DNA of 64,000 nt from Roseateles subflavus (GCF_030285365.1 NZ_JASVDS010000003.1:434001-498000), one strand, 5' to 3'; counted from the stretch's first letter, positions 8,183 through 16,916 are shown. Numbers and translations are program-made. The notes: generated by a model not told the origin, from the sequence alone.

Positions 8183-8923
8183 TCAGGTGGCCCGCATCAG
8201 CACCCAGGCCCGGACCTCGCGCGCGCCGGCCCGCTTGAGCGTGCGCGCCACCTCGTCGAGGGTGGCGCCGGTGGTCATGACGTCGTCGACCACCGTGATG
8301 CAGGCGCCGCGTGCCCGTGCCGCCTGGCCGGGCGACAGCAGAAAGGCGCCCTGCACCTCGCGCCGGCGCTGCGCGGCGTCGAGGCGGGACTGCACCGGTC
8401 CCGGCAGGCGCCGCAACAGGCGCGGCGCGTAGGGGAGGCCCAGCGGGCCGGCGAGGCGCCGGGCGAGCTCGTGGCTCTGGTTGTAGCCGCGTTCGGCCAT
8501 GCGTTCCCGGGAGAGTGGCACGCAGCACAGCAGGTCGGGGCGCGTGGCGGGGGACGACAGGTCCAGCATCAGCTCGGCAAGCGGACGCGCCAGCTGCGGG
8601 CGGGCGTTGAACTTGAAGTCGAGGAGCAGACGGTCCCAGGGGTGGGCATAGTCGAGCGCGGCCAGGCAGTGGTCGAGGGCGGGCGGCTGGCGCCGGCAGC
8701 GCGCGCAGCGCAGGCTGGCAGCCGCCCGCAGGGGCAGGGCGCAGGTCTCGCAGCGGGCCGCCCGGTCGCGATCTGCCGCCTGACGGGCGGTGCCGATGCA
8801 GGCCTCGCACAGCCGCGTCCGGCTCCCCTGGCGGCACAGCAGACACTGGCCGCCGAGCGCGCCCAGGAGCGCCAGGGACGCGGCCATCAGGCCTTTGCTG
8901 CGGGTCCGGGCGGGGGTGGGCAT
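8183..8923 (-). CDS. comF: ComF-family phosphoribosyltransferase-like protein
   Basis: A 246-residue ComF/GntX-type protein. The N-terminal half has a four-Cys zinc-ribbon arrangement (CLLC, CEAC, CETC, CARC). The C-terminal half is a phosphoribosyltransferase fold with the PRPP-binding signature VVDDVMTTGATL. RMAERGYNQSHELAR is another conserved family segment. ComF homologues help DNA uptake in competent bacteria, but the biochemical role is unsettled, so a transformation role here is inferred. ATG 8923 faces the methyltransferase gene across a 20-bp gap. Confidence 0.9.
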   Translation of the reverse strand: MPTPARTRSKGLMAASLALLGALGGQCLLCRQGSRTRLCEACIGTARQAADRDRAARCETCALPLRAAASLRCARCRRQPPALDHCLAALDYAHPWDRLLLDFKFNARPQLARPLAELMLDLSSPATRPDLLCCVPLSRERMAERGYNQSHELARRLAGPLGLPYAPRLLRRLPGPVQSRLDAAQRRREVQGAFLLSPGQAARARGACITVVDDVMTTGATLDEVARTLKRAGAREVRAWVLMRAT

Positions 8924-8943
8924 GGCTCAATATACTGACGCCG
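8924..8943. promoter_or_regulatory. 20-bp divergent start region with overlapping -10 boxes
   Basis: The whole gap between ATG 8923 (minus) and ATG 8944 (plus) is 20 bp. TATACT (8931-8936) is a plus-strand -10 box 7 nt from ATG 8944. TATATT, read on the minus strand at 8934-8929, lies 5 nt from ATG 8923. If both are used, both messages would be nearly leaderless. No convincing -35 box is visible for either. Confidence 0.45.
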
Positions 8944-9837
8944 ATGAACGATTCCGCGCGCTCCGTCCCCCATCAGGTTGATGCCCTGGCCTTGCAGCAC
9001 CAGCTCAGCCGTCTGGCCCGGCGGGATGCAGCGCCCTGGCTCCATGCCGAGGTGGCGCGCCGCATGGCGGAGCGCCTGGACTTCATCAAGCTCAAGCCGT
9101 CGGACTACCTGGACTGGGCGCCCGGCCTCGGGGACAGCCAGGCGGCGCTGGCGGCGGCCTACCCCGAGGCGCGTGCCTGGTGGCTGGAGCCCACGCCGGC
9201 CCTGCGTGAGCGCGCGGCCGCCCGGCTGCACCAGCCCTGGTGGAAGAAGATGCTCGGCGGCGCCCGGCCGCAGTTGGCGCAGGGGGGGGAGCCGGTGCAG
9301 ATGCTGTGGGCCAACATGGCCCTGCATGCCGCGCCGGACAAGCCCGACCTGCTCAAGACCTGGCACCAGCTGCTGGCGGTGGACGGCTTCCTGATGTTCT
9401 CCTGCCTGGGGCCGGACAGCTTCGTGGAGCTGGTGCGCCTGTATGAGGCCGAGGGCTGGGGCCGCCCGCTGCCGGCCTGGGTCGACATGCACGACCTGGG
9501 CGACATGATGGTGGAGGCCGGCTTCGCGGATCCGGTGATGGACCAGGAGCGCCTGCGCCTCACCTGGGCGGACCCGGCCAAGCTGCTGGCCGACCTCCAT
9601 GCCCTGGGCGGCAATGTGGCGCCGGGGCGCTTCGCGGGGCTGCGGACGCCCCGCTGGCGGGATCGCCTGCTGGTCGCGCTGGACGGGATGCGGGGGCCGG
9701 ATGGCCTGATTGCCCTCAGCGTGGAGCTGGTCTACGGCCACGCCTTCAAGCCCGTGCCGCGACCGCGGATGAGCGGCGAGACCCGCGTCAGCCTGGACGA
9801 CATGCGCAGCATGGTGCGCCGCCCGGGCAAGGACTGA
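8944..9837 (+). CDS. BioC-like methyltransferase-fold protein with degenerate SAM motif
   Basis: A 297-residue protein resembling the malonyl-ACP O-methyltransferase (BioC) group by overall layout. It has an N-terminal helix with ARRMAERLDFIKLKPSDYLDWAPG, a central MLWANMALHAAPDKPDLLKTWHQLLAVDGFLMFS block like methyltransferase motifs II and III, and a late LVYGHAFKP segment. In active methyltransferases motif I is typically a Gly-rich DxGxGxG; here it reads DWAPGLGDS, so SAM binding is doubtful. Burkholderiales commonly carry this gene beside comF. A biotin role or an inactive paralogue are both possible. Start is ATG 8944, 7 nt after a TATACT box. Confidence 0.65.
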   Translation: MNDSARSVPHQVDALALQHQLSRLARRDAAPWLHAEVARRMAERLDFIKLKPSDYLDWAPGLGDSQAALAAAYPEARAWWLEPTPALRERAAARLHQPWWKKMLGGARPQLAQGGEPVQMLWANMALHAAPDKPDLLKTWHQLLAVDGFLMFSCLGPDSFVELVRLYEAEGWGRPLPAWVDMHDLGDMMVEAGFADPVMDQERLRLTWADPAKLLADLHALGGNVAPGRFAGLRTPRWRDRLLVALDGMRGPDGLIALSVELVYGHAFKPVPRPRMSGETRVSLDDMRSMVRRPGKD

Positions 9838-10301
9838 CCCCGCGCCCGCCGCCTGAGCGGCTCAAAGACGGCCCTGTCTACAGGGTAAACAGGCAGGTGT
9901 ATGCGACGTACAAAGACCACATGGCCTCAGGGTGCCTGGGCTAAAATCCCGCGGTTTTCTGAGGCCAAATCCCTTTCATCCTAGGGTATTTACGGTGCCT
10001 TGGCTTTGCGTCAGGTCAACAGGTGAGGCTATTTGAATCAGGTGCTGGCGGCTGCGGCTGCGACACCTGCGTCAGGCTGGTGCAGTGGCAGTCTTTTGCA
10101 CCCGCCAATGCCTGATGAGCTGAGGCCGGGTGCGGGGTCAGGACTTGCCAGGGGCGGGGTCTCGGAAGCTGTAGGTTTGTCGAGCCGGCTCTGCCGTGTC
10201 GCGCTGCATGGCATGACATGGGGGCTGGCGGGAAGGACGCAAGGGCGGATGTGCGGACCTCAGGGGCGCGCGTCGGCTTGTCGGATCGATTGGAGACAGA
10301 A
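9838..10301. promoter_or_regulatory. 464-bp upstream region of the cytochrome oxidase operon
   Basis: No gene is supported here. A perfect palindrome CCCTGT-CT-ACAGGG lies at 9872-9885 and could be an operator. TAAAAT at 9942-9947 is a candidate -10 box for coxB, though its -35 is weak. If it is used, the coxB leader would be about 350 nt, long enough for post-transcriptional control. Base composition is slightly lower in GC than the flanking genes. Confidence 0.4.
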
Positions 10302-11504
10302 GTGACGACCATGAAGATGATGAACGCAGCTGTGCGTCAGCTGGGGCGGGCCTGCAGCCGCTACAGCCTGGCGCTGGGCGCGACGCTGGCCACCCATGCC
10401 GCACTGGCGAACCCCGTCAAGGACCTGCCGGGCGGCCCTGCCGTCAACCAGCTGAACCTGCACCCGCCGGTCACCAAGATCGCCAGCGAGCAGATGTGGC
10501 TTCACAACATGATGCTGGTGCTGTGCCTGGCCATCTTCGTGGCGGTCTTCGGGGTGATGTTCTATTCCATCATCAAGCACCGCAAGTCCAAGGGCGCCGT
10601 GCCCGCGAACTTCCATGAGAGCGTCAAGGTCGAGATCGCCTGGACCGTCGTGCCCTTCATCATCGTGATCCTGATGGCCCTGCCGGCCACCAAGGTCGTC
10701 GTCGCGATGAAGGACACCACCAACGCCGACCTGACCGTCAAGGCCACCGGCTATCAGTGGAAGTGGGGCTACGACTACATCAAGGGCGAGGGCGAGGGCA
10801 TCGGCTTCCTGTCCACCCTGGACGTGAACCAGCGCAACGCCTCCGACTCCGGCAAGCCCGAAGCCGTCGACGACTACCTGCTGCGCGTGGACAACCCGCT
10901 GGTGGTGCCCGTCGGCAAGAAGGTGCGCATCATCACCACCGCCAACGACGTCATCCACGCCTGGATGGTGCCGGCCTTCGGCGTCAAGCAGGATGCCATT
11001 CCCGGCTTCGTGCGGGACACCTGGTTCAAGGCCGAGAAGACCGGCGACTTCTACGGCCAGTGCGCCGAGCTGTGCGGCAAGGAACACGCCTACATGCCCA
11101 TCCACGTGAAGGTGCTGTCCGCCGAGGACTACTCCAAGTGGGTCGACGGCAAGAAGAAGGAAATGGCCGCCAAGGCGGACGATCCCGCCAAGGTCTGGAA
11201 GCAGGAAGAGCTGATCGCCCGCGGCGAGAAGGTCTACAACGCCAACTGCGCCGCCTGCCACAAGGCCGACGGCAAGGGCGCCGGCCCCATCAAGGCCCTG
11301 GACGGCTCGCCCGTGGTGCTCTCCGACAAGCATGAAGACCAGGTGCAGGTGCTGCTCAACGGCCGCCTGGACAAGGGCATGCCCGCCTGGAAGCAGCTGA
11401 GCGACACCGAGATCGCCGCCGTCATCACCTACACCAAGAACAGCTGGTCCAACAAGACCGGCCAGCTCGTGCAGCCGGCCGAGATCGTGGCCGCGCGCAA
11501 GTGA
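10302..11504 (+). CDS. coxB: cytochrome c oxidase subunit II with C-terminal cytochrome c domain
   Basis: Accepts electrons for the aa3/caa3-type terminal oxidase. It has a signal peptide, two membrane helices (MLVLCLAIFVAVFGVMFYS and TVVPFIIVILMAL), and a periplasmic CuA domain whose ligands appear as C254-AELC258-GKEH262-AYM265. A fused cytochrome c domain follows, with heme motif CAACH starting at residue 316. The fusion means the subunit carries its own heme c donor. GGAG at 10292-10295 is 6 nt from GTG 10302, which I prefer; ATG 10311 is the alternative. First gene of the operon. Confidence 0.96.
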   Translation: MTTMKMMNAAVRQLGRACSRYSLALGATLATHAALANPVKDLPGGPAVNQLNLHPPVTKIASEQMWLHNMMLVLCLAIFVAVFGVMFYSIIKHRKSKGAVPANFHESVKVEIAWTVVPFIIVILMALPATKVVVAMKDTTNADLTVKATGYQWKWGYDYIKGEGEGIGFLSTLDVNQRNASDSGKPEAVDDYLLRVDNPLVVPVGKKVRIITTANDVIHAWMVPAFGVKQDAIPGFVRDTWFKAEKTGDFYGQCAELCGKEHAYMPIHVKVLSAEDYSKWVDGKKKEMAAKADDPAKVWKQEELIARGEKVYNANCAACHKADGKGAGPIKALDGSPVVLSDKHEDQVQVLLNGRLDKGMPAWKQLSDTEIAAVITYTKNSWSNKTGQLVQPAEIVAARK

Positions 11505-11536
11505 TGGTTTGAACGTCAAGGAACAGAGGAATCAAC

Positions 11537-13174
11537 ATGAGTGCAGTGCTTGACCCCCACGGTCATGACGTTCATGCCCACGGGCACGATCACCACGACG
11601 ACCACCATGCGCCCACCGGCTGGCGCCGCTGGGTGTTTGCCACCAACCACAAGGACATCGGGACGCTGTACCTGCTGTTCGCCTTCACGATGCTGATGAT
11701 CGGCGGCGTGCTGGCCCTGTGCATCCGCGCCGAGCTGTTCCAGCCCGGCCTGCAGTTCTTCAATCCCGAGCTGTTCAACCAGTTCACGACCATGCACGGT
11801 CTGATCATGGTGTTCGGCGCGATCATGCCGGCCTTCGTGGGCTTCGCGAACTGGATGATCCCGCTGCAGATCGGCGCCTCGGACATGGCCTTCGCGCGGA
11901 TGAACAACTTCAGCTTCTGGCTGATGATCCCCGCCGCGCTCATGCTGGTCGCGTCCTTCTTCATGCCCGGCGGCGCCCCCGCGGCCGGCTGGACGCTGTA
12001 CGCGCCGCTGACGCTGCAGATGGGCCCCTCCATGGATGCCGGCATCTTCGCGATGCACATCCTGGGCGCCTCGTCCATCATGGGCTCGATCAACATCATC
12101 GTGACCATCCTGAACATGCGCGCGCCCGGCATGACGCTGATGAAGATGCCCATGTTCGCCTGGACCTGGCTCATCACGGCCTACCTGCTGATCGCCGTGA
12201 TGCCCGTGCTGGCCGGCGCCATCACCATGACGCTGACGGACCGCCACTTCGGCACCAGCTTCTTCAGCGCCGCTGGTGGTGGTGACCCCATCATGTACCA
12301 GCACATCTTCTGGTTCTTCGGTCACCCCGAGGTCTACATCATGATCCTGCCGGCCTTCGGCATCGTGAGCCAGATCGTGCCGGCCTTCGCCCGCAAGCGC
12401 CTGTTCGGCTACGCCTCCATGGTGTACGCCACGGCCTCCATCGCCATCCTGTCCTTCATCGTGTGGGCCCACCACATGTTCGCGACGGGCATGCCGGTGA
12501 CGGGCCAGCTGTTCTTCATGTACGCCACGATGCTGATCGCCGTGCCGACGGGCGTGAAGATCTTCAACTGGCTGGCCACCATGTGGCGTGGCTCGATGAC
12601 CTTCGAGACCCCGATGCTGTGGGCCGTGGGCTTCATCTTCGTGTTCACGATGGGCGGCTTCACCGGCCTGATCTGCGCCATGGCGCCGATCGACATCCAG
12701 ATCCAGGACACCTACTACGTCGTCGCCCACTTCCACTACGTGCTGGTGGCCGGCTCGCTGTACGCCCTGTTCGCCGGCGTGTACTACTGGGGCCCGAAGT
12801 GGTCCGGCGTGATGATCTCGGAGACGCGCGGCAAGATCCACTTCTGGGGCTCGCTGATCTTCTTCAACATCACCTTCTTCCCGATGCACTTCCTGGGTCT
12901 GGCCGGCATGCCCCGTCGCTACGCCGACTACCCGATGCAGTTCGCCGACTTCAACATGGTCGCGTCCATCGGTGCCTTCGGCTTCGGTCTGATGCAGGTC
13001 TACTTCTTCTTCGCCGTCGCCGTCCCCATGATGCGCGGCAAGGGCGAGAAGGCCCCGCAGAAGCCCTGGGAAGCCGCTGAAGGCCTGGAGTGGGAAGTGC
13101 CGTCGCCGGCCCCGTTCCACACCTTCGAGACGCCGCCCAAGCTGGACGCCACCGCCACCAAGGTGATCGGCTGA
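11537..13174 (+). CDS. coxA: cytochrome c oxidase subunit I
   Basis: Catalytic heme a/a3-CuB subunit that reduces O2 and pumps protons; 545 residues with twelve predicted membrane helices. Visible active-site parts are H263-PEVY267 (the His-Tyr pair at CuB), the H312-H313 pair, and [10 protein letters not shown], which carries heme ligands. [15 protein letters not shown] marks the first helix. The N-terminus is unusual: nine His in the first 24 residues ([17 protein letters not shown]). It starts 32 bp after coxB. Confidence 0.97.
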   Translation: MSAVLDPHGHDVHAHGHDHHDDHHAPTGWRRWVFATNHKDIGTLYLLFAFTMLMIGGVLALCIRAELFQPGLQFFNPELFNQFTTMHGLIMVFGAIMPAFVGFANWMIPLQIGASDMAFARMNNFSFWLMIPAALMLVASFFMPGGAPAAGWTLYAPLTLQMGPSMDAGIFAMHILGASSIMGSINIIVTILNMRAPGMTLMKMPMFAWTWLITAYLLIAVMPVLAGAITMTLTDRHFGTSFFSAAGGGDPIMYQHIFWFFGHPEVYIMILPAFGIVSQIVPAFARKRLFGYASMVYATASIAILSFIVWAHHMFATGMPVTGQLFFMYATMLIAVPTGVKIFNWLATMWRGSMTFETPMLWAVGFIFVFTMGGFTGLICAMAPIDIQIQDTYYVVAHFHYVLVAGSLYALFAGVYYWGPKWSGVMISETRGKIHFWGSLIFFNITFFPMHFLGLAGMPRRYADYPMQFADFNMVASIGAFGFGLMQVYFFFAVAVPMMRGKGEKAPQKPWEAAEGLEWEVPSPAPFHTFETPPKLDATATKVIG

Positions 13175-13185
13175 AGGACCCCGTG

Positions 13186-13302
13186 ATGAGCACGTCGCCT
13201 GAACAACGCAAGGCCAATCGCCGCCTGGGCCTGATCCTGGCCTCGGTCGCGATCGCCTTCATGGTCGGCTTCATGGTCAAGATGACCTGGCTGGGGCACT
13301 GA
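13186..13302 (+). CDS. small single-span protein of the oxidase locus (cytochrome oxidase small assembly protein type)
   Basis: A 38-residue ORF starting MSTSPEQRKANRRLGL with one membrane helix (LILASVAIAFMVGFMV) and ending KMTWLGH. It lies 11 bp after coxA and 7 bp before ctaG. Small proteins of this layout recur at this position in Burkholderiales oxidase operons and are named cytochrome oxidase small assembly proteins. The role is inferred from position. An upstream reading-frame extension into coxA was discarded because the Met at 13186 fits both spacing and family start. Confidence 0.8.
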   Translation: MSTSPEQRKANRRLGLILASVAIAFMVGFMVKMTWLGH

Positions 13303-13309
13303 GGCCGTC

Positions 13310-13933
13310 ATGAGCGACAAGCGCTGGCAACTCGCCGCCCTCCTGCGCCGGGACAACCGGCTCATGATGGGCAAGCTGCTGGTCGTCGTGGCGCTCATGT
13401 CCGGCTTCGGCTATGCGCTGGTGCCGGTCTACCGCGCAGTCTGCACGGCGCTGGGCATCAATGTGCTCACGCTCGCGGAGGGCGCGCATGTGGCCCGGGC
13501 CGAGGACGTCAAGAACACCCAGGTGGACTACAGCCGCAGCATCGAGATCGAGTTCGATGCCAACGCCCGCGGCCCCTGGGACTTCAAGCCGGCCACGAAC
13601 CACCTCAAGGTGCACCCGGGCGAGCTCACGACCGTCATGTACGAGTTCCGCAATGTGCAGGACCGGACGATGTCGGCCCAGGCCATCCCGAGCTATGCCC
13701 CCAAGCAGGCGACGGCCCACTTCAAGAAGCTCGAGTGCTTCTGCTTCAACGAATACACCCTCGCCCCGGGCGAGGTGAAGCAGTGGCCGGTGGTGTTCTA
13801 CGTGGACCCGAAGCTGCCCAGGGACGTCAAGACCATCACGCTGTCGTACACCTTCTTCGAGGTGAGCGGCAAGGGCGTCGGCAAGACGGCGGCGCCGCAG
13901 GCCGCGGCTCCCTCGCAGGAGCGTGCGCTGTGA
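13310..13933 (+). CDS. ctaG: cytochrome c oxidase assembly protein CtaG (Cox11)
   Basis: Membrane-anchored periplasmic copper chaperone that delivers copper to the CuB site of subunit I. It has 207 residues, with one N-terminal membrane helix (LLVVVALMSGFGYALVPVY) followed by the immunoglobulin-like domain. The copper-binding motif is C143-F-C145-FNE, preceded by YAPKQATAHFKKLE. It ends with a GTGA overlap onto the next gene. Confidence 0.95.
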   Translation: MSDKRWQLAALLRRDNRLMMGKLLVVVALMSGFGYALVPVYRAVCTALGINVLTLAEGAHVARAEDVKNTQVDYSRSIEIEFDANARGPWDFKPATNHLKVHPGELTTVMYEFRNVQDRTMSAQAIPSYAPKQATAHFKKLECFCFNEYTLAPGEVKQWPVVFYVDPKLPRDVKTITLSYTFFEVSGKGVGKTAAPQAAAPSQERAL

Positions 13934-14172
13934 GCAAGGCCGGACAGGATTTGAAGGAAGCGGCGGCCCGCAAGGGCAGCTTCCTCGGAACGATGAAGGC
14001 GGTGGCCTGGTCGTTCATCGGCATCCGCAAGGGGGCCGGGTATGAAAAGGATGTGGCGCAATTGAACCCGGTGCATGTGATCATCGCCGGCGTCATCGCG
14101 GCCGCAGTATTCGTGGTCAGCCTCGTGCTGCTGGTCCAGTGGGTGATCGGCAGCGGCGTGGCGGGCTCCTAG
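13930..14172 (+). CDS. DUF2970-type small membrane protein
   Basis: An 80-residue protein beginning GTG at 13930, overlapping the ctaG stop by 4 nt (GTGA), which implies translational coupling. It contains GSFLGTMKAVAWSFIGIRKG, the conserved DUF2970 segment, then one membrane helix (HVIIAGVIAAAVFVVSLVLLV). Its function is unknown; it occurs in oxidase operons of this order. Identification rests on the family stretch and the position. Confidence 0.8.
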   Translation: MSKAGQDLKEAAARKGSFLGTMKAVAWSFIGIRKGAGYEKDVAQLNPVHVIIAGVIAAAVFVVSLVLLVQWVIGSGVAGS

Positions 14173-14215
14173 TGTTGAATTGAATTGAGTCGTTAGAAGA
14201 TCGAGGAGATCATCA

Positions 14216-15100
14216 ATGTCGGCAGCGACCTCTCAGGGAAGCACTCCCTACTACTTCGTGCCGGGCCCGTCGCGGCATCCGGTGATGGCCGCCTTCGGCC
14301 TGTTCTTCGTCATCCTCGGGGCCGGCCAGTGGGTCAACGGCCATGAGTGGGGCGCCTACTCGCTGGCCTTCGGCCTGCTGTGGTGGGCCGTCGTGCTCAA
14401 GCAGTGGTTCGGCGATGCCATCCGCGAGAGCGAGGGCGGCCTCTACAGCGACCGCATCGACGTCTCCTTCCGCTGGAGCATGAGCTGGTTCATCTTCTCG
14501 GAGGTGATGTTCTTCGCGGCGTTCTTCGGTGCGCTGTACTGGGCCCGCGTCTACTCGGTGCCGGCCCTGGGCAGCCTCGAGAGCCAGCTGCTGTGGCCGG
14601 ACTTCAAGGGTCTGTGGCCCAGCGTTGCCGCCGGTGCCACCGCCTCGCCGGCCGCCACGGTGGAAGCCTTCACGACCATGGGCCCGCTGCCGCTGCCCAC
14701 GATCAACACCGCGCTGCTGCTGACCTCCGGCGTCACGCTGACGATCGCGCACCACGCGCTGATCGCCGGCAACCGCGCCCGCACCATCGCCTTCATGTGG
14801 CTGACGGTGCTGCTGGGCATCACCTTCCTGTGCGTGCAGGGCTACGAGTACGCGCATGCCTACCATGAGCTGAACCTCAAGCTCAGCTCCGGCATCTACG
14901 GTTCGACCTTCTTCATGCTGACCGGCTTCCACGGCTTCCACGTCTTCGTGGGCATGCTGATGCTGCTGTTCATCACCCTGCGCCTGCAGAAGGGCCACTT
15001 CACCAAGGACCGCCACTTCGGCTTCGAAGGCGCCGCCTGGTACTGGCACTTCGTGGACGTGGTGTGGCTGGGCCTGTACGCCGTCGTCTACTGGATGTGA
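14216..15100 (+). CDS. coxC: cytochrome c oxidase subunit III
   Basis: Structural subunit of the aa3 oxidase, 294 residues with seven predicted helices. Family landmarks are YYFVPGPSRHPVMAAFGLF at the N-terminus, WFIFSEVMFFAAFFGALYW carrying the membrane-embedded Glu, HAYHELNLKLSSGIYGSTFF, and the C-terminal GAAWYWHFVDVVWLGLY. It follows the DUF2970 gene by 43 bp and ends the first half of the operon before a bidirectional terminator. Confidence 0.97.
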   Translation: MSAATSQGSTPYYFVPGPSRHPVMAAFGLFFVILGAGQWVNGHEWGAYSLAFGLLWWAVVLKQWFGDAIRESEGGLYSDRIDVSFRWSMSWFIFSEVMFFAAFFGALYWARVYSVPALGSLESQLLWPDFKGLWPSVAAGATASPAATVEAFTTMGPLPLPTINTALLLTSGVTLTIAHHALIAGNRARTIAFMWLTVLLGITFLCVQGYEYAHAYHELNLKLSSGIYGSTFFMLTGFHGFHVFVGMLMLLFITLRLQKGHFTKDRHFGFEGAAWYWHFVDVVWLGLYAVVYWM

Positions 15101-15154
15101 CCGTCCCGCGCGACGCTGCGGCGTCGCGCGTCCTGGCCCGCTGCGAGCGGCCCT

Positions 15155-15185
15155 GAAAAAAGCGCCGCATGCCGCGGCGCTTTGT
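15155..15185. terminator. bidirectional intrinsic terminator between coxC and the twin-helix gene
   Basis: AGCGCCGC (15161-15168) pairs with GCGGCGCT (15174-15181), flanked by an A-run before and T-rich bases after. It serves the coxC end on the plus strand and the 15210-15431 gene on the minus strand. Confidence 0.85.
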
Positions 15186-15209
15186 CTTTGGGCTGGGGTT
15201 CGCAGGCGT

Positions 15210-15431
15210 TCAACGTCCCATGGGGATGCCGGTGGGCTGGATCCAGCCCATCTGGTGGCTCAACAGGATGAAGAGGAAGAGGGCGACGGACACGCCCACG
15301 CGCACGGCCAGCGCCCGGGCCATCTGCGGCCCCTGCTTCTTGCGGTCGCCGCCGCGGCGGAGCATGAACAGTCCGGCCGCTGCGAGGGCGCCGAGAATGG
15401 CCACGAAGCCAAGCATGATGAGAGTCTTCAT
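15210..15431 (-). CDS. twin-transmembrane protein (DUF2909 type)
   Basis: A 73-residue membrane protein with two helices (IMLGFVAILGALAAAGLFML and VGVSVALFLFILL) joined by a basic loop RRGGDRKKQGPQ. It ends HQMGWIQPTGIPMGR. Proteins of this type sit beside SURF1 in many beta- and gammaproteobacteria and are thought to relate to oxidase assembly, although the function is unproven. It is divergent from the SURF1 gene across 53 bp. Confidence 0.8.
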   Translation of the reverse strand: MKTLIMLGFVAILGALAAAGLFMLRRGGDRKKQGPQMARALAVRVGVSVALFLFILLSHQMGWIQPTGIPMGR

Positions 15432-15484
15432 GGCTGTCGATTATTCCACCCGCTCCGGCGCCTGCCCTCGTGAATCCCCCTGAC

Positions 15485-16213
15485 ATGAACCCGCCCGCCG
15501 CCCCCGCCGACCGCAAGCGCCGCTGGCTGCTGCCGCTGACCCTGGCGGGCGTGGCGCTCACCGCCAGCCTCTGCGCCTGGCAGCTGGACCGCGCCGGCCA
15601 GAAGCGGGCGCTCGAAGCCGCCATCACCCAGCGTGCCTCGGCCGCCGCCCTGGACAACGCCGGCCTGGCCGCCGAGGGCGCGCAGGCCCTGCACCGCCGT
15701 GTGCGCCTGCAGGGGCACTGGCTGGCCGAGCGCAGCGTGTGGCTCGAGAACCGGCCCATGGACGGCCGCGTGGGTTTCTTCCTGGTGACGCCGCTGCAGC
15801 TCCGGGGCCGGGCGGAGGCCGTGCTGGTGCAGCGCGGCTGGGCGCCCCGCGATCCCGCGGACCGCAGCCGTCTGCCGGCGCTGGCGGACGAGGCGGGCGA
15901 GATCGTGATCGAAGGCCGGATGGCCGCATCGCCCTCACGGCTGTACCAGCTCGGCGAGGCGGGCCGCGGGCGCATCCGGCAGAATCTGGACCCGGCCGCC
16001 TATGCCCGCGAGACGGGGCTGACCCTGCTGCCCCTGACGGTGCTGCAGGCGTCCCACGAAGGGGCCACGCCGGGTCTTCAGCGCGACTGGCCGGCGCCGG
16101 CCGTCGATCTCCACAAGCACTACGGCTATGCCGCGCAATGGGCCGCGCTTTCGGTCCTCCAACTGGGTTTGTATGTCTGGTTCCAAGTCCTCCGCCCCCG
16201 ACGCGCACGCTGA
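15485..16213 (+). CDS. SURF1-family cytochrome oxidase assembly protein
   Basis: A 242-residue inner-membrane protein that assists heme a insertion or oxidase assembly. It has two membrane helices at the ends (LLPLTLAGVALTASLCAWQLDR and AAQWAALSVLQLGLYVWFQ) with a periplasmic domain between. VWLENRPMDGRVGFFLVTPL and VLVQRGWAPRD are classical SURF1 stretches, as is DLHKHYGYAAQW at the second helix. ATG 15485 is preferred over an in-frame GTG at 15470. Its 3' end overlaps the following gene by 41 nt. Confidence 0.9.
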   Translation: MNPPAAPADRKRRWLLPLTLAGVALTASLCAWQLDRAGQKRALEAAITQRASAAALDNAGLAAEGAQALHRRVRLQGHWLAERSVWLENRPMDGRVGFFLVTPLQLRGRAEAVLVQRGWAPRDPADRSRLPALADEAGEIVIEGRMAASPSRLYQLGEAGRGRIRQNLDPAAYARETGLTLLPLTVLQASHEGATPGLQRDWPAPAVDLHKHYGYAAQWAALSVLQLGLYVWFQVLRPRRAR

Positions 16214-16904
16214 CATCCCCAGCGGCGCCGCGGGCGACCGTCCGCTGTCCTTCACCATCCACAGCCAGCCGCAGCCGGCCGAGCTGGCCAGCCAGGCCGA
16301 CCTGCAGCGCACCCGCGCCGGCCGTCTGCGCATGCTGGGCGTCGTGGCGGTCTGTGCCGCGCCCGTGGTCGCCTCCTATTTCAGCTTCTACGTGCTGAAG
16401 CTGCAGGGACGCGCCTACTCCGACCTCATCACGCCCACGGTGGAGCTTCCCGCCACGCTCACGCTGCAGGACCTCGACGGCAAGGCCGTGAGCCCCGAGT
16501 CGCTCAAGGGTCAGTGGCTGCTGACGGTGGTCCAGCCGAGCCGCTGCGACGCGCAATGCGACCGCCTGATGTTCGCCCAGCGCCAGCTGCGCGAGATGCA
16601 GGGCAAGGAGCGCGACAAGTTCGACAAGCTCTGGCTCATCCCCGACCAGGAGCCGGTGTCGGCCGAGCTGCGCGCGCTGATCGCGCAGGGCACGCCCGTG
16701 ACCGCGTTGCGCGTGCCGGCGGAGCAGCTGCAGGCCTGGCTCAAGCCCGCGGCCGGGCACCAGCTGAACGAGCATCTCTTCCTGATCGACCCGGTCGGGC
16801 GCTGGATGATGCGCTCGCCGGCGGATCTCGACCCGGGCAAGTTCAAGAAGGACCTGGACCGTCTGGTCAAGGCCAATGCCGGTTGGGACCGGCCCGGGCG
16901 CTGA
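16173..16904 (+). CDS. Sco-like thioredoxin-fold membrane protein of the oxidase locus
   Basis: A 243-residue protein starting MSGSKSSAPDAHAD inside the SURF1 end. One membrane helix (MLGVVAVCAAPVVASYFSFYVL) leads to a periplasmic domain resembling a thioredoxin/Sco fold. LTLQDLDGKAVSPESLKGQW aligns with the usual Sco opening, SRCDAQCDRL gives C125-xxx-C129 where Sco proteins have their copper CxxxC, and FLIDPVGRWMMR matches the late Sco strand. The Sco copper-ligand His is not obvious. It sits between SURF1 and ctaA. A redox role in CuA maturation is plausible but inferred. Confidence 0.65.
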   Translation: MSGSKSSAPDAHADIPSGAAGDRPLSFTIHSQPQPAELASQADLQRTRAGRLRMLGVVAVCAAPVVASYFSFYVLKLQGRAYSDLITPTVELPATLTLQDLDGKAVSPESLKGQWLLTVVQPSRCDAQCDRLMFAQRQLREMQGKERDKFDKLWLIPDQEPVSAELRALIAQGTPVTALRVPAEQLQAWLKPAAGHQLNEHLFLIDPVGRWMMRSPADLDPGKFKKDLDRLVKANAGWDRPGR

Positions 16905-16916
16905 GGGGCGGGCACC

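Noticed and set aside
10033-10305. Small frame in the upstream region of coxB
   Set aside because: TTG start without ribosome site, composition like random GC-rich sequence, and it runs into the coxB start.
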